This document shows, one piece after another, positions 1 through 6,884 of a stretch of DNA of 11,819 nucleotides. The notes beneath the pieces are model-generated. The model was given only the letters and a program-made list of their open reading frames with translations. It had not been told where the DNA came from and made no database searches. Within the stretch, counting starts at the first letter, position 1. Each line of letters opens with the position of its first letter. The DNA comes from Faecalibacterium sp. UBA1771. GTDB lineage: Bacteria; Bacillota; Clostridia; Oscillospirales; Ruminococcaceae. The position numbers and the translations under genes are program-made. The stretch spans positions 14,835 through 26,653 of the forward strand of contig DCGT01000024.1 of assembly GCA_002315315.1 (NCBI GenBank). Reading direction: 5' to 3'.

Positions 1-921
1 TTGCACACGCTCGAAGCGATTTTGAACTTCAGCTATGCGGGTGCTTCGCCTGCGCTTATGGGTAAGTGCGCCGAACGGGGAATACTGCTTTCGTTTTACA
101 GCCCGAACGGCCGTTTCCTCTGCTCAACCGCAAGCCCCGAACACGGCAATGTGCTTCTGCGTCGTACGCAGTATCGCACCGCCGACAGCGAATATACCCG
201 CCGCGATATTGCCGAATGGTTTATGACAGGCAAGCTGTATAATTCCCGTCAGGTGATAGAACGCACTGTTCGTGACCATGCTTTGAGGGTGGACGCCGAT
301 GCACTCAAAGCGGCAAGCGGTGCAATAAACGATTGTATAAAAATGCTTCACGAGCAATCGGATGTCGATGCTCTCCGTGGTGTGGAGGGTGTTGCCGCAC
401 AGCGTTATTTTGACGTTTTCAACGAGCATATTTTACAGAATAAGGAAGCATTTGCCTTTCACGGACGCTCCCGCCGACCACCGCTCGACCGTATAAATGC
501 CGTGCTTTCGTTCGTATACGCTATTCTTGCCAACGATTGCGCTTCGGCTTTGCGGGGGGTGGGGCTTGACCCGTATGTCGGCTTTATGCACACCGACCGA
601 CCGGGAAGGGAATCGCTTGCGCTCGACTTGATGGAGGAGCTTCGTGCGCCGGTTGCCGACGGATTTGTTATCACCCTTGTGAATAATCGCCGTATTTTGC
701 CCGAGCATTTTGATGTGCGGGAAAACGGCTCGGTACTGATGAATGACGACGGCAGAAAAAAGGTGCTTGCCGAATGGCAGGCACGCAAGCAGGAGGTCAT
801 CGTTCATCCGTTTTTGCAGGAAAAGGTGCAGTGGGGACTTGTCCCGCATTGTCAGTCGCTGCTGCTGGCACGGTATCTGCGTGGCGACCTCGACGCTTAT
901 CCGCCGTTTCTGTGGAAGTAA
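1..921 (+). CDS. cas1: CRISPR-associated endonuclease Cas1, type I-C (5' end outside window)
   Basis: Cas1 is the metal-dependent integrase that, in a Cas1-Cas2 complex, inserts new spacers at the leader end of the array. The visible 306 residues begin inside the N-terminal domain (LHTLEAILNFSYAGASPALM), so the first TTG is an internal Leu codon and I estimate about 35 residues are missing. The C-terminal helical domain carries the expected metal ligands: E129 in GVEGVAAQRYF, H197 in GFMHTDRPGRESL, then D209 and E212 in DLMEELR. The C-terminus (YPPFLWK) is normal for the I-C family. The gene is followed after 82 nt by cas2, in the usual I-C order cas4-cas1-cas2-array. The type assignment comes from sequence resemblance and the I-C style repeat. 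No damage is seen in the visible part. Confidence 0.96.
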   Translation: MHTLEAILNFSYAGASPALMGKCAERGILLSFYSPNGRFLCSTASPEHGNVLLRRTQYRTADSEYTRRDIAEWFMTGKLYNSRQVIERTVRDHALRVDADALKAASGAINDCIKMLHEQSDVDALRGVEGVAAQRYFDVFNEHILQNKEAFAFHGRSRRPPLDRINAVLSFVYAILANDCASALRGVGLDPYVGFMHTDRPGRESLALDLMEELRAPVADGFVITLVNNRRILPEHFDVRENGSVLMNDDGRKKVLAEWQARKQEVIVHPFLQEKVQWGLVPHCQSLLLARYLRGDLDAYPPFLWK

Positions 922-1003
922 ACGAAATTCTTCATTGTTTTAGAAAAAAGTCTACAGCCTGCGAATACGGACAACAGACATTTCGTTCGATAAAGGGGAA
1001 ATA

Positions 1004-1294
1004 ATGCTCGTTTTAATTACTTATGATGTCAGCACCGAAACGGCGGCGGGGCGTAAGCGTCTGCGCAAGGTCGCCAAGCTTTGCACCGATTACGGTCAGC
1101 GGGTGCAGAACAGCGTTTTCGAGTGCGACCTTGACGCTGCACAGCTCGCCCTGCTCAAAGCGAGGTTGACCGAAACGATTGACGAGACCGCCGACAGCCT
1201 GCGCTTTTACAATCTCGGCGATAAGTACAAAAGCCGCATTACACACGTCGGTGCAAAGCAGTCCTACGATCCCGAGGGTCTGCTTATGGTCTGA
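1004..1294 (+). CDS. cas2: CRISPR-associated protein Cas2, type I-C
   Basis: Small ferredoxin-fold protein of 96 residues that dimerises and bridges two Cas1 dimers during spacer integration. The N-terminal strand MLVLITYDVST holds the conserved Asp (D9), and RLRKVAKLCTDYGQRVQNSV is the family signature helix and strand. The C-terminus (LRFYNLGDKYKSRITHVG) is typical of the I-C subgroup, and the length matches the family. The ATG start is supported by AAAGGGGA a few bases upstream. The last codon lies 218 nt before the first repeat, the normal position next to the leader. The gene appears intact and is probably co-transcribed with cas1. Confidence 0.97.
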   Translation: MLVLITYDVSTETAAGRKRLRKVAKLCTDYGQRVQNSVFECDLDAAQLALLKARLTETIDETADSLRFYNLGDKYKSRITHVGAKQSYDPEGLLMV

Positions 1295-1512
1295 ACGCTT
1301 GCGGAAGACCGCGGAGCGGCGATTGTCGGTGCGAAGGTCAAGCGGTCACAGATTGCCTGCTTCGTTCGCACGGCAAGCCGCACAAAAAACCGTTGTACAG
1401 TCTGTCTGTTTTGAACAAATAACAGATTGTAAATTTTTGCAAAAGCAAGCAACAATTGTCAACAATCAACAAAATGCTTGAAATATTGTGTGAATTGCTA
1501 TATGCTTTTGCT
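1295..1512 (+). promoter_or_regulatory. CRISPR leader region
   Basis: This 218-nt non-coding stretch lies between the cas2 stop and the first repeat. The first part has the G+C content of the cas genes; from about 1380 it becomes A+T-rich and contains the repeated motif CAACAAT (CAACAATTGTCAACAATC around 1450-1468). Position next to cas2 and at the end where repeats are perfect identifies it as the leader, where new spacers enter. No gene is supported here. Confidence 0.8.
1478..1506 (+). promoter_or_regulatory. Candidate pre-crRNA promoter
   Basis: TTGAAA (1478-1483) and TATGCT (1501-1506) are separated by 17 nt. Initiation about 7 nt downstream would fall almost exactly at the first base of repeat 1 (1513). 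The -10 box is imperfect, so this is a sequence-based guess supported by position. Confidence 0.5.
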
Positions 1513-3025
1513 GTCGTTCCTCTCACGAGGAACGTGGATTGAAATGAGATCAAAACCTCAAACAGCCTATACAAGTGCACGTCGTTCCTCTCACGAGGAA
1601 CGTGGATTGAAATTACGACTTAGGATACAAGGTAACAAATCCGTCAGCAGTCGTTCCTCTCACGAGGAACGTGGATTGAAATGTCGTAATATGAGATAGT
1701 TACACGTGGAACATTAACGTCGTTCCTCTCACGAGGAACGTGGATTGAAATGTGTATAATAAAAATTATCACAGCAACGGGAGAAGGTCGTTCCTCTCAC
1801 GAGGAACGTGGATTGAAATTTGTAAATCCAAATCAAAATTATTAGCTTCGGCAGTCGTTCCTCTCACGAGGAACGTGGATTGAAATTGAATTGTAAATCA
1901 AGCTCGCCGTTGTGCCATTGGTCGTTCCTCTCACGAGGAACGTGGATTGAAATTCTTATATCGTTAAGCCGTGGAGCAATATATTCATCGTCGTTCCTCT
2001 CACGAGGAACGTGGATTGAAATCCGACAATAACGGTTTTGTTGCCTGTCGAAGGCTGTCGTTCCTCTCACGAGGAACGTGGATTGAAATAAGGCGGCGGC
2101 GGCGGGGATGGACGATTGGAGCGGGTCGTTCCTCTCACGAGGAACGTGGATTGAAATTGGGAACAGCTTCAATCGGCATTATGCGTACCCGGTCGTTCCT
2201 CTCACGAGGAACGTGGATTGAAATTCAATTTTGCCTTTTTTCACATCATTAACAAGTGTCGTTCCTCTCACGAGGAACGTGGATTGAAATGTTATTCCTG
2301 CAAGCGTTCCCAACTCAATATAGGTCGTTCCTCTCACGAGGAACGTGGATTGAAATGGTCGGACAGCCCGTTGCAAGAACAAACTTCGGCAGTCGTTCCT
2401 CTCACGAGGAACGTGGATTGAAATGAGGATTTTGTCCTTGTCATTGTATCTTGCAATGGTCGTTCCTCTCACGAGGAACGTGGATTGAAATTTGAATTAC
2501 GGAACGCCGCACCGTACACAGCACGGTCGTTCCTCTCACGAGGAACGTGGATTGAAATGAGTGTGACCCCGAACTAAACACTGAATGCAAAGTCGTTCCT
2601 CTCACGAGGAACGTGGATTGAAATACAGACCCGCCGTATGGAGTTGACATTGTAAAAAGTCGTTCCTCTCACGAGGAACGTGGATTGAAATTGAGGACTG
2701 CGACACAAATACTCACGTTGAGCGGTCGTTCCTCTCACGAGGAACGTGGATTGAAATATCAAAGTCAGTATGTTAATTGGACAAGCCTTAAGTCGTTCCT
2801 CTCACGAGGAACGTGGATTGAAATCTTTATATCCTAGGTCGTAATATCCTGCTCCATAGTCGTTCCTCTCACGAGGAACGTGGATTGAAATCAAATGAGG
2901 CTGTATGCTCTAAAATAGCATGCGTGTCGTTCCTCTCACGAGGAACGTGGATTGAAATGGAGAATACGACTTGAACCGCACTCGAACATTCAGTCGTTCC
3001 TCTCACGAGGAACGTGGATTGAAAT
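1513..3025 (+). CRISPR. Type I-C CRISPR array, 23 repeats and 22 spacers
   Basis: The 33-nt repeat begins GTCGTTCC and ends GTGGATTGAAAT, the I-C style 3' handle. It contains a perfect 8-bp stem, CGTTCCTC/GAGGAACG, with loop TCAC, the expected processing site of the Cas5-type endonuclease. Repeats start at 1513, 1581, 1650, 1719, 1787, 1854, 1921, 1990, 2057, 2125, 2192, 2258, 2324, 2392, 2459, 2526, 2592, 2659, 2725, 2792, 2859, 2926 and 2993. All look identical. Spacers are 33-36 nt. Most have an uninterrupted reading frame on one strand, as expected for phage gene fragments. By eye I see no spacer matching the neighbouring phage remnant, but only a search can exclude it. Orientation (leader left, transcription to the right) follows from cas2 and the repeat end. 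Confidence 0.98.
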
Positions 3026-3295
3026 TTGACCTGACCTTAATAGATGAGGAACAGTTTGGGGAGCTACAAGTTAATGAGGAGGATGGGGATTATGAGGAAG
3101 AGGTATAAAGTGATTATACAGAGAAGTGATGGCGGTACCACAGAGGTGGTAACTGAAGCTATTAACAAAGAAGAAGCAAAAAAGAACGCAGTGAAGAACG
3201 AAGCAATGCTTTATGGCAAGTGCAAAGTTCTCGCAGTAAAAGAGCTATGAAAAGAGTTCCCATAGTCAAACTGGATAGATACTCTAAATGGAGTA
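3026..3295. other. 270-nt non-spacer interval inside the CRISPR locus
   Basis: Between repeat 23 and the final repeat lie 270 nt instead of the usual 33-36. I find no convincing degenerate repeat inside it. It carries a small ORF with a good ribosome binding site (entry at 3092) and, just before the last repeat, a short inverted repeat TACTC/GAGTA. It may be an insertion, a recombination product with a mobile element carrying the same repeat, or several collapsed spacer units; the sequence alone does not decide. Confidence 0.85.
3092..3250 (+). CDS. Small basic protein encoded inside the CRISPR locus, unknown function
   Basis: This 52-residue ORF starts MRKRYKVIIQRSDGG and ends KCKVLAVKEL. 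I do not recognise the family. It is charged (many Lys, Arg and Glu), has no membrane segment or signal peptide, and looks like a beta-rich N-terminus followed by an Ala/Glu/Lys-rich helix (EAINKEEAKKNAVKNEA). The start is chosen because AGGAGG at 3077-3082 lies 9 nt before this ATG; the frame is also open from ATG 3044 and from ATG 3084, but the latter is only 1 nt from the Shine-Dalgarno. Codon use is A+T-rich, closer to the phage remnant than to cas1/cas2. Its place between two CRISPR repeats is odd and makes a phage-derived or anti-CRISPR role worth testing, but nothing in the sequence shows such a function. Confidence 0.55.
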   Translation: MRKRYKVIIQRSDGGTTEVVTEAINKEEAKKNAVKNEAMLYGKCKVLAVKEL

Positions 3296-3328
3296 GTCGT
3301 TCCTCTCACGAGGAACGTGGATTGAAAT
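3296..3328 (+). repeat. Solitary last CRISPR repeat at the phage junction
   Basis: This copy is identical over all 33 nt to the array repeats. It has no ordinary spacer on either side: to the left is the 270-nt interval, to the right phage tail-gene sequence starts within roughly 10-20 nt. Trailing repeats in arrays are often degenerate; this one is not. Confidence 0.95.
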
Positions 3329-3343
3329 AATCAATCCTATTGT

Positions 3344-3679
3344 ATACAGTTTATATTTATACGGTTAGCAATCACAATTGACAGTAATTTGACCAACGTT
3401 TTTGTCAGCTTTCCATTTGTCCTCGTTGATTCGCCTGACGTAATAAAAGTCGGAATCATCGTCCAAAATGATATTCATCTTCTGCCCGTGAAGGGCGTTT
3501 TGAAATGTTGAAAAAAGATCGAGAAATTCCGACGTCGGAACAATCGTCGTGAATACGAAAGTCAGTGTCCGGTTTTTGTACTTGACTCCGCCGAAATATT
3601 CGGAAAGGTCAAGCACGCCGTCAGCGCCCGGAATTTTAATTGTTTCGGTTTTGGGCGCGGGCGCTCCGATTTCTTTTGA
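3344..3679 (-). pseudogene. Distal-tail (Dit-like) phage protein fragment
   Basis: Reading leftwards, the frame encodes EIGAPAPKTETIKIPGADG, then LDLSEYFGGVKYKNRTLTF, then LHGQKMNIILDDD, followed by FYYVRRI, a pattern I know from siphophage distal-tail/tail-tip adaptor proteins of Firmicutes. The usual first ~25 residues are missing: an in-frame TAA at 3680-3682 lies just upstream. The open frame stops at 3365 (ITVNCDC then TAA), but homology seems to continue beyond it as PYKYKLY (3344-3364). Since relatives read CDxEPYKYK, the TAA looks like a G-to-T change of a GAA codon. The original gene would have joined the tail tube to the baseplate. It is now broken at both ends. The nearest CRISPR repeat begins only about 15 nt past the homology. 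Confidence 0.7.
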
Positions 3680-3687
3680 TTACAGAA

Positions 3688-4001
3688 TCAACCGGAAACA
3701 ACTTCCTGACCGGCTTCACTGCCGCCCATAAGCTGACCCATACCGTTCACGCCGAAAATTCCGAAATAAAGCGTTCCTTCGGTTGTCAAGACCTCTTGCG
3801 GAATCGTTGCTGTATCGTTGGACATTACAACGCGGTACACATGATTTTCGTCGCGCCAAAAACCGCTGTTTTTGTAAAACCCGTCCATACGGAATCGAAG
3901 CTGACAACGATTTGATCCACCCCAACATCACCGGAAGCAATGACCGGCGCATTTGTAATTGTAAGCACCTGATCAACACATTGTATATTGATCGTACTCA
4001 T
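3688..4001 (-). pseudogene. Frameshifted small phage structural protein, apparently fused to a tape-measure end
   Basis: The ATG at 4001-3999, preceded by AAAGGGG, starts MSTINIQCVDQVLTITNAP and runs to FDSVWTGFTKTAVF. The family then expects WRDENHVYRVVM, which is found one frame over. The switch falls at a run of five A on the plus strand (3858-3862); a sixth base would restore one frame. After the shift the frame continues through ATIPQEVL and GTLYFGIFGVNG, which resembles small phage tail/baseplate accessory proteins of Clostridia. It then ends with MGQLMGGSEAGQEVVSG, which looks like the GEAG-EVV motif near the C-terminus of tape-measure proteins rather than the normal end. I infer a deletion joined the two. 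The first part is fairly secure; the tape-measure assignment is tentative. A sequencing error at the homopolymer is possible. Confidence 0.6.
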
Positions 4002-4027
4002 TCAAGCACCCCTTTCAAGGCATAATA

Positions 4028-4055
4028 AAAGCACCGTGCATAAGCATGGTGCTTT
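4028..4055 (-). terminator. Terminator after the toxin and immunity-like genes
   Basis: On the minus strand AAAGCACCATGC pairs with GCACGGTGCTTT across a 4-nt loop (12 bp with one mismatch), followed by TATTATG. It begins 5 nt after the stop of the 80-aa gene, so the MuF toxin and its partner form a transcription unit that ends here. Confidence 0.7.
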
Positions 4056-4059
4056 AAGC

Positions 4060-4302
4060 TTACTCGAATTGTGGTATTTCTTCTTCTTTGCATTCATCAA
4101 AGTTTTCGATTTCGTCAATTTTGAAATACTTTGCGTTTCCACCCATCCAAGGTTCAAATCTTATTTTCTTTATTGTATCATAACCATTTTTGTCTTCGTC
4201 ATACACGATACAATCAGGTTTTCCGAACATAATTTCGCCTGATTTTAAAACAAGCCGCACGAAACCTTTAACAGCTTGCAATTTATCAAGAATGTCAATC
4301 AA
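4060..4302 (-). CDS. Small acidic protein, candidate immunity protein to the MuF toxin
   Basis: This 80-residue, acidic, soluble protein starts at TTG (4302-4300), because an in-frame TGA lies two codons upstream. AAAGGGTG a few bases beyond the toxin stop supplies the ribosome site, and the gap between the two genes is only 16 nt. Visible segments are LVLKSGEIMFGKPDCIVYDED, KKIRFEPWMG and KYFKIDEIENFDE, a pattern suggesting a small beta-sheet protein with an acidic tail (ECKEEEIPQFE). It has no signal peptide or membrane helix. I do not recognise a named family with certainty. Immediate downstream position, co-transcription and acidity are typical of immunity proteins in polymorphic toxin loci, so this is the leading inference. 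An ordinary phage head accessory protein is the alternative. Confidence 0.6.
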   Translation of the reverse strand: MIDILDKLQAVKGFVRLVLKSGEIMFGKPDCIVYDEDKNGYDTIKKIRFEPWMGGNAKYFKIDEIENFDECKEEEIPQFE

Positions 4303-4318
4303 AATTCAATCACCCTTT

Positions 4319-6361
4319 CTATTTTTCCTTTACCGGTATGACATGAATATTGCCATCACCGATAGAATACTTTACCTGAACTCGTTTGGTTGATAGATAT
4401 TTTCCTTCTATCTTATCGTAATAATAACCAATGATTTCATCACAGGAAAAAAACTCTTGGAAGCTGTTATCACTTTTCATTTCAATGATTCCTGTACCAA
4501 GTTTGCTATCTATAATGTCAGATAAATCAGAAATTGATAAATCTTCACGAATATATGAAGGAAAGTCACCGCGTTTTGAAAGATTTTCAGTATAAGCGGT
4601 AAATTCTTTACTTCCTAATATATGTCTTGATTGTTTTTGTCCGCTGATTATCGTTTTTATCTTTCCATCAGATAATTCTTTTGAAAATTCGTTAATTTTA
4701 GCGGTTAGTATAGCATCTTCGTCAAATGAAGTCAAGCCAGTTATCGAACTTATAACATTTTTTGAACCAAATGAAACTTGTTCAATATACTTTGCAACAT
4801 AATCGGGAAGATCTGAATTTCCGGTGTGATATGCTGCCCAAGCTTCAGACCAAGCTTCAGATGTTTTTTTCAACATATCGCAGCCCGATTCGTTTGCCCA
4901 TCGTGCAGCATCCTTTTCAAATCCATCCGGAAGCCCTTTTATATTGGAATACACATGACCCATTTCATGATACGGCGTAGCAACTCCATCTTCATTGAAG
5001 AACCATTTTTTACCGTGTTTTTCTTGATATATTGATTGTGATTTTGCCTTTGCTGCTGTGATCTTTGCCGATGTTTTATAGCTCGAACTTACACCGACCA
5101 TATACCCAGAACTATCAAAATCAAAGCCATTACCATATCCCAAGTGAACACCGTCAGTTTGAATTGTAACGCCATAATAGTTTTTACTTGATCTCGGAAG
5201 TTTGCCACCCCAATATTTTTCAAGTGTCACAGAATCACCAACAAAAATAGGTCGAACATCATCGAGAAGTGTGCTTATTGCTTTATTCAGTTCATTGGCA
5301 GTTTCCAATGGAAGCTTGCTATAATTAACATATTTGACACCTAATTGCTTTGCAAAAGTTTCAGCTTCTTCAAGCGTATTTGCCGGTGTGAAAACCTTTG
5401 CTTTCACAATAGGTGCTTCATTCGCTTTCAAATACTTCGACTTGAAATCTTCAAAATCAGAAGTTTTGTCCAACCCGAAATATTCCGCGCGTTTTTTAAG
5501 CGTTTGAAGTTCATCTTCGTCCAACTCCCATTTTGCACGTTGAAGAAGAGCACAACGACAATTTATATCTTCAGCGGCAACACCAAACCCGCCCGGAAAC
5601 ATTGCTTTTCTTCCTGCGACTTCAAACGGGTCATCGACTTCCCGAAGCTGACCGTCCAATTGTGCATGACGTGGACGTGTCCTTTTATCAAGTGCAGCAT
5701 CCCATTGTTTAAATACTTCTGCACCGTTTTCTTTTGCTTTCACTTGTGCGTTAAAAGCTGCTTCCGATTGTATTCTATGACCTTCTGTCCTTGCTATGGT
5801 GTAAGCTTTGCTTAATGCTCCGCCGCGCATTTTCGAATAATCGCCCACCATTTCCAGTGTTAATTTTTTTGCTATGTCTGCGTAGCTCGAACCTTGCGCT
5901 ATTCCTCGTGACAATGTATTTTGTATCTGCTTTTTCAAATACGTCACATCTTCTCCCAAACTGTCATAAAGCGGTTTTGACAGTTTGGTATCGTGTAGAA
6001 TTGCTTTTACAACTTCTTCTTGATCAATCGGAATTATAAGCGGTATTCCTTGACCCTGAAGGTCGTATAATGTTCCGACAAAACCATTTTCATAACATTC
6101 GGTCAAGTATTCCGATATTGTCGAAAACTGTTCCGTGTTCAGTTTATCGAGAATCGCCGAAATTTGCTTTCTGATAGCTTTTTGATAATCAACTTGATAA
6201 ATTACACTTTGTAAATTACCGTCCCTCGAACGACCAAATAGCACAGCAATATTAATGTCAATGTCGTCAACGGCTTCGCGATAAATTTGTTTTAATCGTT
6301 CTAAAACTTCTTTTTCGTTGTCAAGTTGCAACTGAATTAATTCTTTCTGTCGAATGTTCAT
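4319..6361 (-). CDS. MuF-type phage head protein with zincin-like region and C-terminal Ntox50-like toxin domain
   Basis: The 680-residue protein starts at ATG 6361, inside the 3' end of the portal gene (41-nt overlap), with GAGG upstream. Residues ~1-150 are helical, virion-associated sequence. Residues ~155-290 are the SPP1 gp7/MuF head-morphogenesis domain: RTEGHRIQSEA (191-201), DKRTRPRHAQLDGQ (225-238) and INCRC (266-270). A middle region (~320-550) has HEMGH at 465-469, an HExxH zinc-protease motif, with E502 and E506 in SEAWSEAW as possible third ligand. The end (~573-680), with GQKQSRHILG, DEIIGYYYDK and NIHVIPVK, resembles polymorphic toxin domain 50 (predicted nuclease). MuF-toxin fusions are known from temperate phages, where the toxin is thought to travel in the virion. 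The frame is intact over 2 kb although neighbours are broken. Whether the zincin region cuts the protein or is itself an effector is unknown. Confidence 0.85.
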   Translation of the reverse strand: MNIRQKELIQLQLDNEKEVLERLKQIYREAVDDIDINIAVLFGRSRDGNLQSVIYQVDYQKAIRKQISAILDKLNTEQFSTISEYLTECYENGFVGTLYDLQGQGIPLIIPIDQEEVVKAILHDTKLSKPLYDSLGEDVTYLKKQIQNTLSRGIAQGSSYADIAKKLTLEMVGDYSKMRGGALSKAYTIARTEGHRIQSEAAFNAQVKAKENGAEVFKQWDAALDKRTRPRHAQLDGQLREVDDPFEVAGRKAMFPGGFGVAAEDINCRCALLQRAKWELDEDELQTLKKRAEYFGLDKTSDFEDFKSKYLKANEAPIVKAKVFTPANTLEEAETFAKQLGVKYVNYSKLPLETANELNKAISTLLDDVRPIFVGDSVTLEKYWGGKLPRSSKNYYGVTIQTDGVHLGYGNGFDFDSSGYMVGVSSSYKTSAKITAAKAKSQSIYQEKHGKKWFFNEDGVATPYHEMGHVYSNIKGLPDGFEKDAARWANESGCDMLKKTSEAWSEAWAAYHTGNSDLPDYVAKYIEQVSFGSKNVISSITGLTSFDEDAILTAKINEFSKELSDGKIKTIISGQKQSRHILGSKEFTAYTENLSKRGDFPSYIREDLSISDLSDIIDSKLGTGIIEMKSDNSFQEFFSCDEIIGYYYDKIEGKYLSTKRVQVKYSIGDGNIHVIPVKEK

Positions 6362-6881
6362 CGGTCACAACCTCGTTCAATGATTGTTCTGCGTCGTATA
6401 AATCGTCCGTCGGAATCTTGTCTTTGATGTCGTCATAATCAATTTCGAGAACCTCGCAAATACCTTGAACGACTAATTCGTTTCCAAGCGTCGCTTCAAG
6501 GGAAAGCAACGTGTTGACGTCGGTCTGTCGCGTTTGTGCGTCAGTCAACTCAATGTGTGCGTTATCTTGCGCGTTTGTCATTACTTCGCGTTCAAACTCA
6601 AAATAGACGTCTTTGTTTTGAAAATCCGTTCCGTTCGCGTCGTTTATTTCTTGAAGAACAACTTTCAAAATCTTGCGAAGGAACTGTTTCAGACGGATTT
6701 CAAGTTTGTTGCATTTCAGGTCAAGCAGCGCATAACGCGATTTAATAACGACGTTTGTGACATTGCCGTCGCCCATCTGCGCCGAATTGAAGCCCATTCC
6801 AAAGCGGTAAATGTTCTTTTCGTCCAAATCAAGCTTCGTTTGTCTTGCCTGATAAGGAACTTCGACCGTTTTGAAATCCAC
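6321..6881 (-). pseudogene. Phage portal protein (SPP1 Gp6-like), C-terminal fragment
   Basis: The frame encodes VDFKTVEVPYQARQTKLDLD, YRFGMGFNSAQMGD and SRYALLDLKCNKLEIRLKQF, the typical C-terminal third of Gp6-like portal proteins, which form the DNA-entry ring of the capsid. Only 186 residues remain of a usual ~450-500. The apparent GTG start at 6881 is simply the Val of the motif GGVDFKTV; upstream the frame runs KSRRELYGGG and meets a TAA. That junction coincides with a plus-strand terminator hairpin, so a deletion removed the front of the gene. The end is normal, overlapping the start of the MuF gene as in functional phages. It is most likely non-functional as a portal, though it may still be translated. 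Confidence 0.85.
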
Positions 6882-6884
6882 TCC

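Noticed and set aside
1820..2391. Shared ending CTTCGGCA of spacers 5 and 13
   Set aside because: Eight bases only, and the remaining sequences and their translations do not align; chance is sufficient.
1478..2762. Several 60-100 aa frames across the array with repeated segments such as FQSTFLVRGTT
   Set aside because: They are translations of the CRISPR repeat, in phase because repeat plus spacer lengths are sometimes multiples of three.
3062..3094. Possible degenerate CRISPR repeat in the 270-nt interval (GAGGA and TGG in register)
   Set aside because: Only about a third of the 33 positions match, near chance, and the GAGG part is better explained as the ribosome site of the small ORF.
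3640..4025. Overlapping plus-strand and alternative minus-strand frames in the tail remnant
   Set aside because: No family resemblance, while the minus frames around the frameshift read as phage tail proteins.
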